DNA of 64,000 nucleotides from Rhodospirillaceae bacterium (lineage in GTDB: Bacteria > Pseudomonadota > Alphaproteobacteria > CACIAM-22H2): the NCBI GenBank assembly GCA_022843945.1, contig JALHMR010000013.1:1-64000 (forward strand), read 5' to 3'. A program made the position numbers and the translations under genes. Position 1 is the first letter of the stretch, and each line of letters opens with the position of its first letter. The notes below the pieces were generated by a model. The model saw only the letters and a list, made by a program, of their open reading frames with translations. It had not been told where the DNA came from and searched no databases. Shown here piece after piece: positions 41,816 through 52,822 of this stretch.

Positions 41816-41839
41816 AAGATATCAGGTTCCTTATATCTT
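41816..41839. promoter_or_regulatory. MarR operator (candidate)
   Basis: AAGATAT (41816-41822), 10 bp, ATATCTT (41833-41839): a perfect 7-bp inverted repeat in the 84-bp gap between the Rieske gene and the divergent MarR gene. The MarR family binds such 7-8-bp half-sites on one DNA face. It overlaps where both promoters must lie. Confidence 0.7.
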
Positions 41840-41853
41840 CTCAAGGACCCGCC

Positions 41854-42345
41854 ATGAGCGCCGCAACAGCCGAGCAGGAACGCAGCCGCCGCGTCCTCAC
41901 CGGACCGGGCGAAGGCTATCGCGGGCCCGACGGGCACATCGGCTTCCTGTTGCGCCAGGCGCAGACAGCCGTGCGTGGCGCCATCGAGCGGGCCATCCAG
42001 CCGCTCGGCGTCTCGCCGGCCCAGCTCTCGCTGCTCTCCGTGCTGATGCACGAAGGTGTCGTGTCCTCCGCCGATCTGGCCAAGCTCGCCATGATGACCG
42101 CGCAATCGGCCGGCGGCGTCGTCCAGAACATGGAGAAGGCCGGCTGGGTCACCCGCGAGAAGGCGCGCACCCACGGCCGCATCCTCTGGCTGAAGCTGAC
42201 GCCCGAGGGAAGGCGCGTCGCCGCCCTGGCCCAGAAACGCGCCGGCGAGATCGAGAGGGAGATGCTGCGCGGCGTCGACGGCGCGACGGAGACGGCGATC
42301 CGCTCGTGGCTGGTCGAATGCGCGCTGCGTTTCGCCAAAAAATAA
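41854..42345 (+). CDS. MarR family transcriptional regulator
   Basis: The 163-residue protein has the MarR winged-helix: LLRQAQTAVRGAIERAIQPLGVSPAQLSLLSVLMHEGVVSSADLAKLAMMTAQSAGGVVQNMEKAGWVTREK, with the wing HGRILWLKLTPEGRRVAALA. It is transcribed away from the Rieske operon with a perfect inverted repeat between them, so it probably represses that operon and itself, released by the catabolic substrate. A bidirectional terminator follows its stop. Confidence 0.93.
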   Translation: MSAATAEQERSRRVLTGPGEGYRGPDGHIGFLLRQAQTAVRGAIERAIQPLGVSPAQLSLLSVLMHEGVVSSADLAKLAMMTAQSAGGVVQNMEKAGWVTREKARTHGRILWLKLTPEGRRVAALAQKRAGEIEREMLRGVDGATETAIRSWLVECALRFAKK

Positions 42346-42367
42346 GGGCGGCCGAAGCCGCCCTTAT
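42342..42367. terminator. Bidirectional Rho-independent terminator
   Basis: ATAAGGGCGGC, loop CGAA, GCCGCCCTTAT: perfect 11-bp stem with A/T-rich bases on both sides, between marR and the convergent clpA. Confidence 0.88.
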
Positions 42368-42390
42368 CGATCGTCCGAAAGCCGGAAGTC

Positions 42391-44721
<2,331 letters not shown>

Positions 44722-44842
44722 TTCGCTCCGTCACTCCCCTGGGTAAAGACTAAAAGACCGGCCCAGCCATCCCGCCGACACGACGCGCCGCTACGGTAGC
44801 ACGAGAACGGCTACCCGACGACGCTTCTTCCTCAGATTCCCT

Positions 44843-45184
44843 TCACTCCTTCTCCAGCGTGCAGCGCAGCGGATGCTGGTTGCGCCGCGCAAACTCGGTA
44901 ACCTGGTTGACCTTCGTTTCGGCGACTTCGTAGGTGTAGACGCCGCACACGCCCACCCCCCGGCGGTGGACATGGAGCATAACCTGGGTTGCTTCCTCGC
45001 GGCTCTTACTGAAGAACCGCTCAAGCACATGGACGACGAATTCCATGGGGGTGTAATCGTCGTTCAGCATGAGGACTTTGTACATCGACGGGCGCTTGGT
45101 CTTGGTGCGCGTCTGGACGGCCACGCCGCTGGCATTGCCGACGTCGTCTTTACCGTCATCCGACCGCTTGTCGCGGTCGGCCAT
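44843..45184 (-). CDS. clpS: ClpS adaptor for N-end rule proteolysis
   Basis: The 113-residue adaptor has the conserved [24 protein letters not shown] pocket with the DD motif, and [24 protein letters not shown]. It delivers substrates with destabilising N-terminal residues to ClpA, encoded just downstream. The start at MADRDK is used; an in-frame ATG at 45202 would add 6 residues. Confidence 0.95.
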   Translation of the reverse strand: MADRDKRSDDGKDDVGNASGVAVQTRTKTKRPSMYKVLMLNDDYTPMEFVVHVLERFFSKSREEATQVMLHVHRRGVGVCGVYTYEVAETKVNQVTEFARRNQHPLRCTLEKE

Positions 45185-45345
45185 GGTCTCGCGCTCAATC
45201 ATTCGCCGGTCGTCTTTCCGGTCCGCAGTCCCGAATCCCGTGCTGAAGCCGAACGTATGATATGGGATTTCCGCTCCGTGGGGAAAGGGGCGGGCCCCTA
45301 AAGCCGTGTAATCCCCAGTCTAATGCCGATCCGGTAAATAAAATG

Positions 45346-45376
45346 AAAAAGGCCCGGCGGCTTTCGCCACCGGGCC
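45346..45376 (-). terminator. Rho-independent terminator after the phasin gene
   Basis: On the minus strand GGCCCGGTGG ... CCGCCGGGCC followed by TTTTTC. It lies 54 bp after the phasin stop and separates it from clpS. Confidence 0.88.
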
Positions 45377-45429
45377 CTCTGGCCTAGCCATCACCCGAAC
45401 CGGGGGGAGGAATGTCCGGGGTATGTGCG

Positions 45430-45936
45430 TTAGGCCGCTACCGGCTTCAGCAGCTTCTCGAGGGCGGCATTGACGCGCGCGCTGATCGGCTCAGCGGCCT
45501 CGTTGGCAACCTTGACCGAGATCTCCGACAGCTTGGTGCTCTCGGCGACGACCTTGTCGAAGCTGGTCTTGGCCCAATCGGTCTGGACGTCGACGGCCTC
45601 GCGCAGGGTGCGGGCGGCCAGAAGGGCCTTGGCGGCCTGGGCGCTGGCTTCCATCGCGTCCTGGGTGAAGGTCATCCACTCCTTGCCGATGGTCTCGAAA
45701 CCCTTGGCGAAGATGGTGGTCGCGGCGACCGTGGCATCGAGGTTCTCCTTGGAGAACTTCGACAGGTCTTCGTAGGTCTTGAAGGCGTTGACGCTGGCCT
45801 TCTCCATCTGCTCCTTCGACGCGCCGATGAAGCGGTCGTAGTTCTTCTGGGCGAAGTCAGCGCCGGCGTTCATGGTCTCAGCAGTGTCTTTCATGGTCTT
45901 GCCTTTCGATTTCGACGGAATGGTCGGTGCGGTCAT
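45430..45936 (-). CDS. Phasin family protein
   Basis: The 168-residue amphipathic helical protein matches PF09361 phasins: FAQKNYDRFIGASKEQMEKASVNAFKTYEDLSKFSKENLDATVAATTIFAKGFETIGKEWMTF-type pattern and a C-terminal ALEKLLKPVAA. Phasins coat polyhydroxyalkanoate granules and control their number. The start has CAAGGAGCC upstream. A strong promoter bracketed by two 17-bp repeats lies about 140 bp upstream and suggests PhaR control, so the cell makes PHB. PHA synthase is not in the window. Confidence 0.92.
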   Translation of the reverse strand: MTAPTIPSKSKGKTMKDTAETMNAGADFAQKNYDRFIGASKEQMEKASVNAFKTYEDLSKFSKENLDATVAATTIFAKGFETIGKEWMTFTQDAMEASAQAAKALLAARTLREAVDVQTDWAKTSFDKVVAESTKLSEISVKVANEAAEPISARVNAALEKLLKPVAA

Positions 45937-46070
45937 GGGTGGCTCCTTGCAGCGCGGGAACTAGTCTTGGCTCAGCGCGACCGGATCCCTGGAGAGGGGG
46001 GAGGACCCGGGCGCGCCGGCCCCTGAACGGGTGCCGCGCGGTCAACTCATCAGCTCCACTGCAACCGCGA

Positions 46071-46087
46071 TGTTGCAGCGCAGCATG
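46071..46087 (-). promoter_or_regulatory. PhaR-like operator 1 (candidate)
   Basis: Copy 1 of a 17-bp direct repeat, on the minus strand CATGCTGCGCTGCAACA. It follows the -10 hexamer, over the expected transcription start, where a repressor would block initiation. CTGC...GCAG-type and TGC-rich sites are the known PhaR targets of phasin promoters in Paracoccus and relatives. Confidence 0.6.
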
Positions 46088-46092
46088 AAGTG

Positions 46093-46120
46093 AATATAGG
46101 CCTGCTCAATTTGCGGTCAA
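46093..46120 (-). promoter_or_regulatory. Sigma70-type promoter of the phasin gene
   Basis: On the minus strand TTGACC (46115-46120), a 16-bp spacer, TATATT (46093-46098): near-consensus, in an otherwise GC-rich stretch. The start point would fall near 46086, giving an untranslated leader of about 150 nt before the phasin ATG. It lies between the two 17-bp repeats. Confidence 0.75.
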
Positions 46121-46128
46121 GGGGATTT

Positions 46129-46145
46129 TGTTGCAGCGCAGCATG
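46129..46145 (-). promoter_or_regulatory. PhaR-like operator 2 (candidate)
   Basis: Exact second copy of the 17-bp repeat (minus strand CATGCTGCGCTGCAACA), 8 bp upstream of the -35 hexamer. The two copies are 58 bp apart start to start, so a looping or bipartite repressor arrangement is possible. Confidence 0.6.
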
Positions 46146-46210
46146 GCGCCAGCAAAATTCCTCTAAGCACCTGAAATAGAGACCATAAATTTCGTTAATT
46201 TGTCCGACTT

Positions 46211-46945
46211 CTAGAGCGGCGGCAGGCGCCCGCCGGTGAAGCCCTCGCGGGTGACCATCAGCTCGAAAGCGTAGCCGCGATCCTCGGCTTTGAAGAATTG
46301 CTGGGCGTTGTCGATCTTGCGTGGCGGGTTCACTGGCTTGCCGCTCGGATCGAGCTCGAACAGCAGCTTGTCGAAGGCGATGCGCTCCCAGCGGTCGGAG
46401 GGGTGGCGCCAGGCGTTGAAATGGAGCTTGCCGTCGGCGCAGGCAATGGACGCCCAATAGAAGTTGTAGGACGGCAGGCGCAGGCCTGCCGGCGGGGCCT
46501 CCCCGAAGCCGCTGACCTCGACCGCGCGGATCAGGGCCAGGTACTGCTCCTCGCTGAGGCGGCGCTCGGCCGACCGCCCCGCCCAAGGGGCCGCCGGATC
46601 GAGGGGCGAGAACGTGTTGAGCGCCGCCTCGCCGCCGAACACCTGCACCCAGAGGGTGGCCCCTTCGCCCGTAGCGCTCCGTCGGAGGTCGTAGGCCCGC
46701 ACCTGCTCCAGGTAATGCGCATTGTAGACGAAGCGGTACTGCGCCGGCCGGCCGGGGGTGCAGCGCTTGCGGATGTCGTCGCCAGCGACGTACGAGAACC
46801 AGGTGAAGTTCCGGGTCACGGGGTTCTCAAGAAGGCCGGGGCGATAACTGCAGCCCGCCAGCATGAGCCCGCTCACGGCAGCGATCAGCGCCAACCGCGG
46901 AACCTTTGAAAAAATTGTGGCGAGGCGGTGTCGGGCTACGATCAT
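46211..46945 (-). CDS. Lipoprotein of unknown function
   Basis: A 244-residue lipoprotein (lipobox LAGC after the LIAAVSGLM core). The mature part has NFTWFSYVAGDDIRKRC, AQYRFVYNAHYLEQVRAYDL and PSYNFYWASIACADGKLHFNAWRHPSDRW, with two cysteines that could pair. No family recognised. It is divergent from the DD-carboxypeptidase gene across about 155 bp. Its downstream region ends about 65 bp short of the phasin promoter. Confidence 0.72.
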   Translation of the reverse strand: MIVARHRLATIFSKVPRLALIAAVSGLMLAGCSYRPGLLENPVTRNFTWFSYVAGDDIRKRCTPGRPAQYRFVYNAHYLEQVRAYDLRRSATGEGATLWVQVFGGEAALNTFSPLDPAAPWAGRSAERRLSEEQYLALIRAVEVSGFGEAPPAGLRLPSYNFYWASIACADGKLHFNAWRHPSDRWERIAFDKLLFELDPSGKPVNPPRKIDNAQQFFKAEDRGYAFELMVTREGFTGGRLPPL

Positions 46946-47100
46946 GGTTAACGGTCTGTGAAGGGTTGCGGCACTAAAGTATTAACGCGCCAAGGGCCAA
47001 GTTTCCTCCCGGATGGTCTGAGGTGGGAAACTCGGGTGATAAGCCGATGGAATCGCCGGATTTTCCCTGGACACGTTAATGGCTCAGCCATAGAATCGCC

Positions 47101-48537
47101 ATGTTTATCCACCGAGTCGTTGGGGACACCGCACCAGTGAACTGCCGTTTTTCTGCCCGGCACCCGTTCCTCGCCTTCCTGACCGCCATCGCCTTCGTAC
47201 TTACGATTGTCGCCGGCTTCGGGCTTATCAATACCGCCGACGCGGCGCCCAAGAAAAAGCCGGTGCGCAAAGCTGCCGGCAGCTATTCCTCGATCGTCAT
47301 CGACGCCGCCACCGGCCGCGTCCTGCACGAGGACAATGCCGACGCGCAAAAGTATCCGGCGTCACTCACCAAGATGATGACGCTGTACATGATCTTCGAG
47401 GCGCTCGATGCCGGAAAGGTCAAGCTCAGCACGACCTGGAAAGTCTCGAAGCATGCCGAAAGCATGTCGCCGACCAAGCTCGGCCTCGATGCGGGCGAGA
47501 CCATCGCGGTGCGTGACGTCATCCTCGGCCTGATCACCAAGTCGGCCAACGACGCCGCCGCCGTTGCCGCCGAGGGGCTTGGCGGCACGGAGGACAATTT
47601 CGGCGACATGATGACCCAGCGCGCGCGGCGCCTGGGCATGTCGAACACCACGTTCCAGAACGCCTCGGGCCTGCCGGATCCCGGCCAGGTGACCACGGCC
47701 CGCGACATGGTGAAGCTGTCGCGCGCCCTGATCCGCGATTTTCCGCACTACTACAGCTACTTCTCGACGGCCGAGTTCACCTACGCCGGTCGCCGCCACG
47801 CCAACCACAATCGCCTGATGAACTGGTACGAAGGCGCCGACGGCATCAAGACGGGCTTCATCCGCGCCTCGGGTTTCAACCTCTCTGCCTCCGCCGTGCG
47901 CGAGAACCGCCGGATCATCGGTGTCGTCATGGGCGGCCCTTCGCCGGTGGCGCGCGACCAGTACATGGGCAAGCTGCTCGATGCCGGCTTCGCTCGCATG
48001 CCGGAAACCTCGCCGGATATCCGCCACGCTTCAGCGCCCGCCGAGGCGCCGGCCATCGCAGCGGCCGCGATCAGCGAGCCGCCCTCGCGTGCCGCCAAGT
48101 CGAAGCTCGAAGTACAGATGGCCGCTGCCGAGGAGCGCGCGGCCAAGACCAAGACCGTGCGCACCGCCAGGGCTGAAGCCCCCGCCAAGCCAAGCTCAGT
48201 GTCGATCATCGCCGCCGCTGAAGCCGCGGCGATCACCCCGCCGATGCCGTCCGGCGGCTGGATGGTCCAGGTCGGCGCCTTCAACCGCATCGACGCGGCC
48301 CGCAGGGCGGCTGAATCCGCCGCCCGCGCCGCCCCCGGCCAGCTCGCCGATGCCGGCATCGAAATCTCCTCGCTCGACAAGAAAAAGAGCAAGGTGCACC
48401 GCGCGCGCCTGGTGGGCCTGAGCGAGAAGGACGCCAAGGAGGCCTGCCGCATCCTCGAGAAGCGCAAGCAGGACTGCATGATCATGGCGCCGCCGCCGGG
48501 CGCCGAAGCTCGCGCCGAGCGTACCGCGCTCAACTGA
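47101..48537 (+). CDS. D-alanyl-D-alanine carboxypeptidase with SPOR domain
   Basis: The 478-residue precursor has an N-terminal hydrophobic signal (about 22-48), an S11 peptidase domain with SxxK (YPASLTKMMT, near residue 87), SxN (KSANDAAAV) and KTG (GIKTGF), an Ala/Pro-rich linker, and a C-terminal SPOR domain (WMVQVGAFNRIDAARRAA..., from about residue 386) that binds denuded septal peptidoglycan. It trims the terminal D-Ala of stem peptides at the septum. Fusions of S11 and SPOR are common in alphaproteobacteria. Confidence 0.95.
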   Translation: MFIHRVVGDTAPVNCRFSARHPFLAFLTAIAFVLTIVAGFGLINTADAAPKKKPVRKAAGSYSSIVIDAATGRVLHEDNADAQKYPASLTKMMTLYMIFEALDAGKVKLSTTWKVSKHAESMSPTKLGLDAGETIAVRDVILGLITKSANDAAAVAAEGLGGTEDNFGDMMTQRARRLGMSNTTFQNASGLPDPGQVTTARDMVKLSRALIRDFPHYYSYFSTAEFTYAGRRHANHNRLMNWYEGADGIKTGFIRASGFNLSASAVRENRRIIGVVMGGPSPVARDQYMGKLLDAGFARMPETSPDIRHASAPAEAPAIAAAAISEPPSRAAKSKLEVQMAAAEERAAKTKTVRTARAEAPAKPSSVSIIAAAEAAAITPPMPSGGWMVQVGAFNRIDAARRAAESAARAAPGQLADAGIEISSLDKKKSKVHRARLVGLSEKDAKEACRILEKRKQDCMIMAPPPGAEARAERTALN

Positions 48538-48545
48538 ACGGTTCT

Positions 48546-48971
48546 TCAGCTAGGGCTGCCGCTGCGCGCCAGCGCCGCCAGGAAGCGCCGCTTATGCCGG
48601 CGTTGCCAGACTTCCAGATTCCACGCCCCGGGCAGCGATTTCCCCTCGCCCGGCCGTAGCGCGAAGATCAGCGCCGCCACCGTCCTGCCGGACGCGGTCT
48701 TCACCTCGGCCTCCAGCAGCTCGTATTCGTCCCCCTCGTAGCGCATGAGGGCCTGCCGCGCCGCGGCGCCCAGGCCGCGCGCCAGCACGCCGGTAACGGC
48801 TCCCCTGCGGTCACGGACGATCGTCGGGTAGGTGACGTCGGCCAGCGGCACGCGCCGCCAGCCCGGAAGCATCGCTTCTTCCACGGCTTTCGGCGCGTGC
48901 CGGCCAAGGACCAGACGCCGGACATCGGCGTCGATCAGCGTGCCGTAAAAGAAAAAGCGCAACGCCCCCAA
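48546..48971 (-). CDS. Gamma-glutamylcyclotransferase-like protein
   Basis: The 141-residue product has the cyclotransferase hallmark FFFYGTLIDADVRRLVLGR (YGTL phosphate/substrate loop) and a catalytic-Glu candidate in YEGDEYELLE. No ATG or GTG fits the start; TTG codons at 48971 and 48962 are possible, and the reading starts just after the manB stop. It is probably the last gene of the galU-ugd-manB operon. The family cleaves gamma-glutamyl amines to 5-oxoproline; the true substrate here is unknown. Confidence 0.8.
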   Translation of the reverse strand: MGALRFFFYGTLIDADVRRLVLGRHAPKAVEEAMLPGWRRVPLADVTYPTIVRDRRGAVTGVLARGLGAAARQALMRYEGDEYELLEAEVKTASGRTVAALIFALRPGEGKSLPGAWNLEVWQRRHKRRFLAALARSGSPS

Positions 48972-48981
48972 ACCCGGAGAT

Positions 48982-50376
48982 TTAGAAACCGGCCGGCGGG
49001 GTGATGCCGCTGCGGCCGAGCTCCTCGACCAGCCCGGCCTTGAGCCGCGCCAGCCCTGCCTGGTCCTTCGCCTCGCAGCGCGCCACCAGCACGTCCTGGG
49101 TGTTCGAGGCGCGCAGCAGCCACCAGCCGTCCGCCGTGCTGACACGTACACCGTCGACATCGCTGAACGTGGCGCCGGCCGCCTTGAGCCGAGCCTTCAC
49201 CTCCTCGGCGACCTTGAACTTGCGCTCCTCCGAGCAGGGGAAGCGCAGCTCCGGCGTGTTGATCGCGGCCGGCAGCGCGTCGCGCATCTGGGCCAGGCTC
49301 TTGTCGGAGCGCGCCAGGATCGACAGCAGGCGGATGGCGGCGTAGAGCGCGTCGTCGAAGCCGTACCATTTGTCGGCGAAGAAGATGTGGCCGCTCATCT
49401 CGCCGGCCAGCGGCGAACCGAGCTCGGCCATCTTGGTCTTGATGATCGAGTGGCCGGTCTTCCACATCAGCGGCTTGCCGCCGAGCCGCGCCACCTCGTC
49501 GAACAGCACCTGGCTCGCCTTGACGTCGGCGATGATGGTCGAGCCCGGGCGCTCGGCCAGCACGTCGGCCGCCAGGATCGAGAGGATCTGGTCGCCCCAC
49601 AGCACGCGGCCCTGGCCGTCGACGACACCGATACGGTCTGCGTCGCCGTCGAAGGCGATGCCCAGATCGGCCTTGTTCTCCTTCACCGCCTGCTTGAGCT
49701 GGTCGAGGTTCTTCTCGACCGTCGGGTCGGGATGATGCGCCGGGAAGGTGCCGTCGATCTCGCCGTTGATGACGATATGCCTGCCCGGCAGAAGCTTGGT
49801 CAGCTCGGTGGTGAACGGGCCGCCGGCGCCGTTGCCGGGGTCCCAGGCCACGGTCAGCGGCTTGTCGCCGCGGTAGTCGCGGCGCAGCCGTTCGACATAG
49901 GCGGTATCGATGTCGCGCGTGATCACAGAGCCCTTGCCGGTGGCGAAATCGCCCGCCGCGGCCCGCCGGCCGAGCGCCTGGATCTGCTCGCCCCAGAAAC
50001 TGGCCTTGCCGAGCATCATCTTGAAGCCGTTGTATTCGGCCGGGTTGTGCGAACCCGTGACCATGACGCCGCCGTCATAGCCGTATTCGCGCACGGCGTA
50101 ATAGAGCTTGGGCGTCGGCCCCAGGCCGACATCGACGACCTCCAGCCCGCAGGACATCAGGCCCTCGATCAGCGCCGCCGCCATCTCCGGCGAATGCAGG
50201 CGCCCGTCGCGGCCCACCGCCACCCGCTTGCCGCCCTTGGCCACCACTTCGCTGCCGAAGCCGCGGCCGACGGCCCGCGCATCGGCGGGCGACAGCGTCT
50301 TGCCGACGATGCCTCGGATGTCGTACTCGCGGAGCGAAGTGGGGTCGAAACGGTGCGCGTTGCGGTGTGCGTTCAT
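48982..50376 (-). CDS. manB: Phosphomannomutase/phosphoglucomutase
   Basis: The 464-residue phosphohexomutase starts at [25 protein letters not shown]. It has the phosphoserine loop [16 protein letters not shown], the metal loop [15 protein letters not shown] and the sugar-binding GEMSGHIFF. It interconverts the 6- and 1-phosphates of mannose or glucose and so feeds GalU and Ugd encoded just upstream. Two bp separate it from the ugd stop. AlgC-like dual specificity is likely but not shown. Confidence 0.93.
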   Translation of the reverse strand: MNAHRNAHRFDPTSLREYDIRGIVGKTLSPADARAVGRGFGSEVVAKGGKRVAVGRDGRLHSPEMAAALIEGLMSCGLEVVDVGLGPTPKLYYAVREYGYDGGVMVTGSHNPAEYNGFKMMLGKASFWGEQIQALGRRAAAGDFATGKGSVITRDIDTAYVERLRRDYRGDKPLTVAWDPGNGAGGPFTTELTKLLPGRHIVINGEIDGTFPAHHPDPTVEKNLDQLKQAVKENKADLGIAFDGDADRIGVVDGQGRVLWGDQILSILAADVLAERPGSTIIADVKASQVLFDEVARLGGKPLMWKTGHSIIKTKMAELGSPLAGEMSGHIFFADKWYGFDDALYAAIRLLSILARSDKSLAQMRDALPAAINTPELRFPCSEERKFKVAEEVKARLKAAGATFSDVDGVRVSTADGWWLLRASNTQDVLVARCEAKDQAGLARLKAGLVEELGRSGITPPAGF

Positions 50377-50378
50377 GG

Positions 50379-51710
50379 TCAATCGCCTCCTGCTCGCCCC
50401 GCCGTCGTCGGACGGCCGACACCGGTGTACTGGAAACCGGCGGCTGCCATTTCGCTGGGGGCGTAGATGTTGCGTAGATCGACGACAATCGGCCGGCGCA
50501 GCAACGATTTCATGCGGTCGAGATCGAGCGCACGGAACTCGTTCCACTCTGTGAGGATCACCACCGCGTCAGCCCCCTTCATGGCCGCGTAGGCGTCCTC
50601 GCACATCGTCACGTCGCGCAGCATCGCCTGCGCCTCGTGCATGCCTTCGGGATCGAAGGCCTGAATCCTGGCGCCCGCCGCCTGCAGCGCCGGCAGGATC
50701 TCGAGGCTGGCGGCGTCGCGCATGTCGTCGGTGTTGGGCTTGAAGGTCAGGCCGAGCACGCCGATGGTCTTGCCCTTCACCTCGCCGCCGCAGGCCGCGA
50801 TGATCTTGTTGGCCATGTTCTTCTTGCGCGCGTCATTCACCGCCACCACGGTCTCGATGATCTTCAGCGGCGCGCCGGATTCCTGGGCGGTGCGCACCAG
50901 GGCCAGCGTGTCCTTGGGGAAGCATGAGCCGCCGTAGCCGGGGCCCGGGTGCAGGAACTTGCGGCCGATGCGGCCATCGAGGCCGATGCCGCGGGCCACG
51001 TCGTGGACGTCGGCGCCGACCTTCTCGCACAGGTCCGCGATCTCGTTGATGAAGGTGATCTTGGTCGCCAGGAAGGTGTTGGCCGCGTACTTGATCAGCT
51101 CCGAGGTCTCGATCGAGGTGAAGACGATCGGCGTCTCGATCAGGAAGAGCGGCCGGTAGAGGCTCTTCATCACCTCGCGGGCACGTTCGCTCTGGGCGCC
51201 GATGACCACGCGGTCGGGGCGCATGAAGTCGTTGATCGCGGCACCCTCGCGCAGGAACTCCGGGTTGGAGACGACGTCGAATTCGGCATCGGGACGCACC
51301 TTGCGGATGCGCTTGGCGACCTGGCGGCCGGTACCGACCGGTACGGTCGACTTGGTGACCACCACCGTGTACTCGCTGATGGCGCGGCCGATCTCCTCGG
51401 CCGCGGCGAAGACGTAGGACAGATCGGCATGGCCGTCGCCGCGGCGCGAGGGCGTGCCGACGGCGATGAACACGGCCTTGGCGTCCTTGACCGCCCCGGG
51501 GAGATCGGTGGTGAATTGCAGGCGGCCGGCCTTGACGTTGTTGGCCACCAGCGTGTCGAGGCCGGGCTCGAAGATCGGCATCTCACCCTTCTTCAGGCGG
51601 GCGATCTTGGCCTCGTCCTTGTCGACGCAGGTGACGTTCACCCCGAACTCGGAGAAGCAGGCGCCGGTCACCAGGCCCACATAGCCGGTGCCGATCATGG
51701 CGATGTTCAT
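50379..51710 (-). CDS. ugd: UDP-glucose 6-dehydrogenase
   Basis: The 443-residue enzyme oxidises UDP-glucose to UDP-glucuronate. It has the Rossmann start [30 protein letters not shown], the central helix [20 protein letters not shown] and the catalytic Cys in [13 protein letters not shown]. The C-terminal UDP-binding domain has [16 protein letters not shown]. It lies between galU and manB, giving a pathway from hexose phosphates to UDP-glucuronate for exopolysaccharide or capsule. Confidence 0.97.
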   Translation of the reverse strand: MNIAMIGTGYVGLVTGACFSEFGVNVTCVDKDEAKIARLKKGEMPIFEPGLDTLVANNVKAGRLQFTTDLPGAVKDAKAVFIAVGTPSRRGDGHADLSYVFAAAEEIGRAISEYTVVVTKSTVPVGTGRQVAKRIRKVRPDAEFDVVSNPEFLREGAAINDFMRPDRVVIGAQSERAREVMKSLYRPLFLIETPIVFTSIETSELIKYAANTFLATKITFINEIADLCEKVGADVHDVARGIGLDGRIGRKFLHPGPGYGGSCFPKDTLALVRTAQESGAPLKIIETVVAVNDARKKNMANKIIAACGGEVKGKTIGVLGLTFKPNTDDMRDAASLEILPALQAAGARIQAFDPEGMHEAQAMLRDVTMCEDAYAAMKGADAVVILTEWNEFRALDLDRMKSLLRRPIVVDLRNIYAPSEMAAAGFQYTGVGRPTTAGRAGGD

Positions 51711-51788
51711 TCGAAAAGACCCTTCTTAATCCGGGGCTTGCCCCTGGCGACGCCGCTCTGGTGCCTGATTGCCCCGCACCATAACGGT

Positions 51789-52661
51789 CTAGACCTTGGC
51801 GTAATTCTGGATGATCTGGCGGACCTCTTTGCCCATGTCCGCCCGGGCCAGGGCGAAGGCCACGTTGGCCTCGAAGAAGCCGACCTTGTCGCCGCAGTCG
51901 AAACGCTGGCCCTCGAACCGGTAGCCGTGGCACGGCACCTCGCCGATCATTGGGATCAGCGAATCGGTAAGCTGGATCTCGCCGCCGGCGCCAATCGCCT
52001 TCTTGTCGAGATGGCCGAAGACCTGCGGCTGGATGATGTAGCGGCCGATGACCGCCAGCGTCGAGGGCGCGGCCTCGGGCTTCGGCTTCTCCACCAGTCC
52101 CCTGATCTCGACCAGCGGGCCGTCCGTGCGGCCGGCGCTGAGGATGCCGTAGCGCTTGGTGTGCTCGCGCGGCACGTCCATGACCGCGATCAGGTTGCCG
52201 CCGACCTTCGCATGCGCGTCGGTCATCTGCTTGAGGCAGGGCGTCTTCGCCAGGATAAGGTCGTCGGCGAGCAGGACGGCGAAGGGCTCGTTGTTGATGA
52301 AGTGGCGGGCACACCACACGGCATGGCCCAGCCCCATCGGCTCCTGCTGGCGCGTATAGGCGACGCGGCCGGGCTTGGGCACCCAGCGCAGCAGCTCTTC
52401 GAGCTCGGCCATCTTGCCGCGATCCTTGAGCGTCTGCTCGAGCTCGAACGAGCGGTCGAAATGGTCCTCGATCGACTCCTTGCCGCGGCCGGTGACGAAG
52501 ACGAACTCCTCGATGCCGGCCGCCTGGGCCTCCTCGAGGGCGTACTGGATCAGCGGCTTGTCGACGACCGGCAGCATCTCCTTGGGCATGGCCTTGGTCG
52601 CCGGCAGAAAGCGCGTGCCGAGACCCCCCACGGGGAAGACTGCCTTGCGAACCCGGGTCAT
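51789..52661 (-). CDS. galU: UTP-glucose-1-phosphate uridylyltransferase
   Basis: The 290-residue enzyme has the nucleotide-binding FPVGGLGTRFLPATKAMPKEMLPVVDKPLIQ and the FAVLLADDLIL and EVPCHGYRFEGQRFDCGDKVGF segments. It makes UDP-glucose, the substrate of Ugd encoded downstream. The start is at MTRVRKAVF; upstream in-frame reading to 52724 lacks family similarity. First gene of the leftward galU-ugd-manB group, with 78 bp to ugd. Confidence 0.96.
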   Translation of the reverse strand: MTRVRKAVFPVGGLGTRFLPATKAMPKEMLPVVDKPLIQYALEEAQAAGIEEFVFVTGRGKESIEDHFDRSFELEQTLKDRGKMAELEELLRWVPKPGRVAYTRQQEPMGLGHAVWCARHFINNEPFAVLLADDLILAKTPCLKQMTDAHAKVGGNLIAVMDVPREHTKRYGILSAGRTDGPLVEIRGLVEKPKPEAAPSTLAVIGRYIIQPQVFGHLDKKAIGAGGEIQLTDSLIPMIGEVPCHGYRFEGQRFDCGDKVGFFEANVAFALARADMGKEVRQIIQNYAKV

Positions 52662-52822
52662 GATGAAGCTACCTGATTGAAAGCGCGCGACTTGTGCCAC
52701 AGGGCGTGCGCGGCAGGCAAGCACCGCCGGGCCGACTGGGCGCTCGGGATATGGGCTTAGTCTACAGCATTATCAAGGCTTTAGGAGATAGCCGAACGGC
52801 ATCACCCGAATGATTTCGCCGT

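Noticed and set aside
39940-42345. An 801-codon rightward frame spanning the PuuA-like and Rieske genes and ending in the MarR gene
   Set aside because: Only the last 163 codons are coding (MarR). The rest is antisense to well-supported genes.
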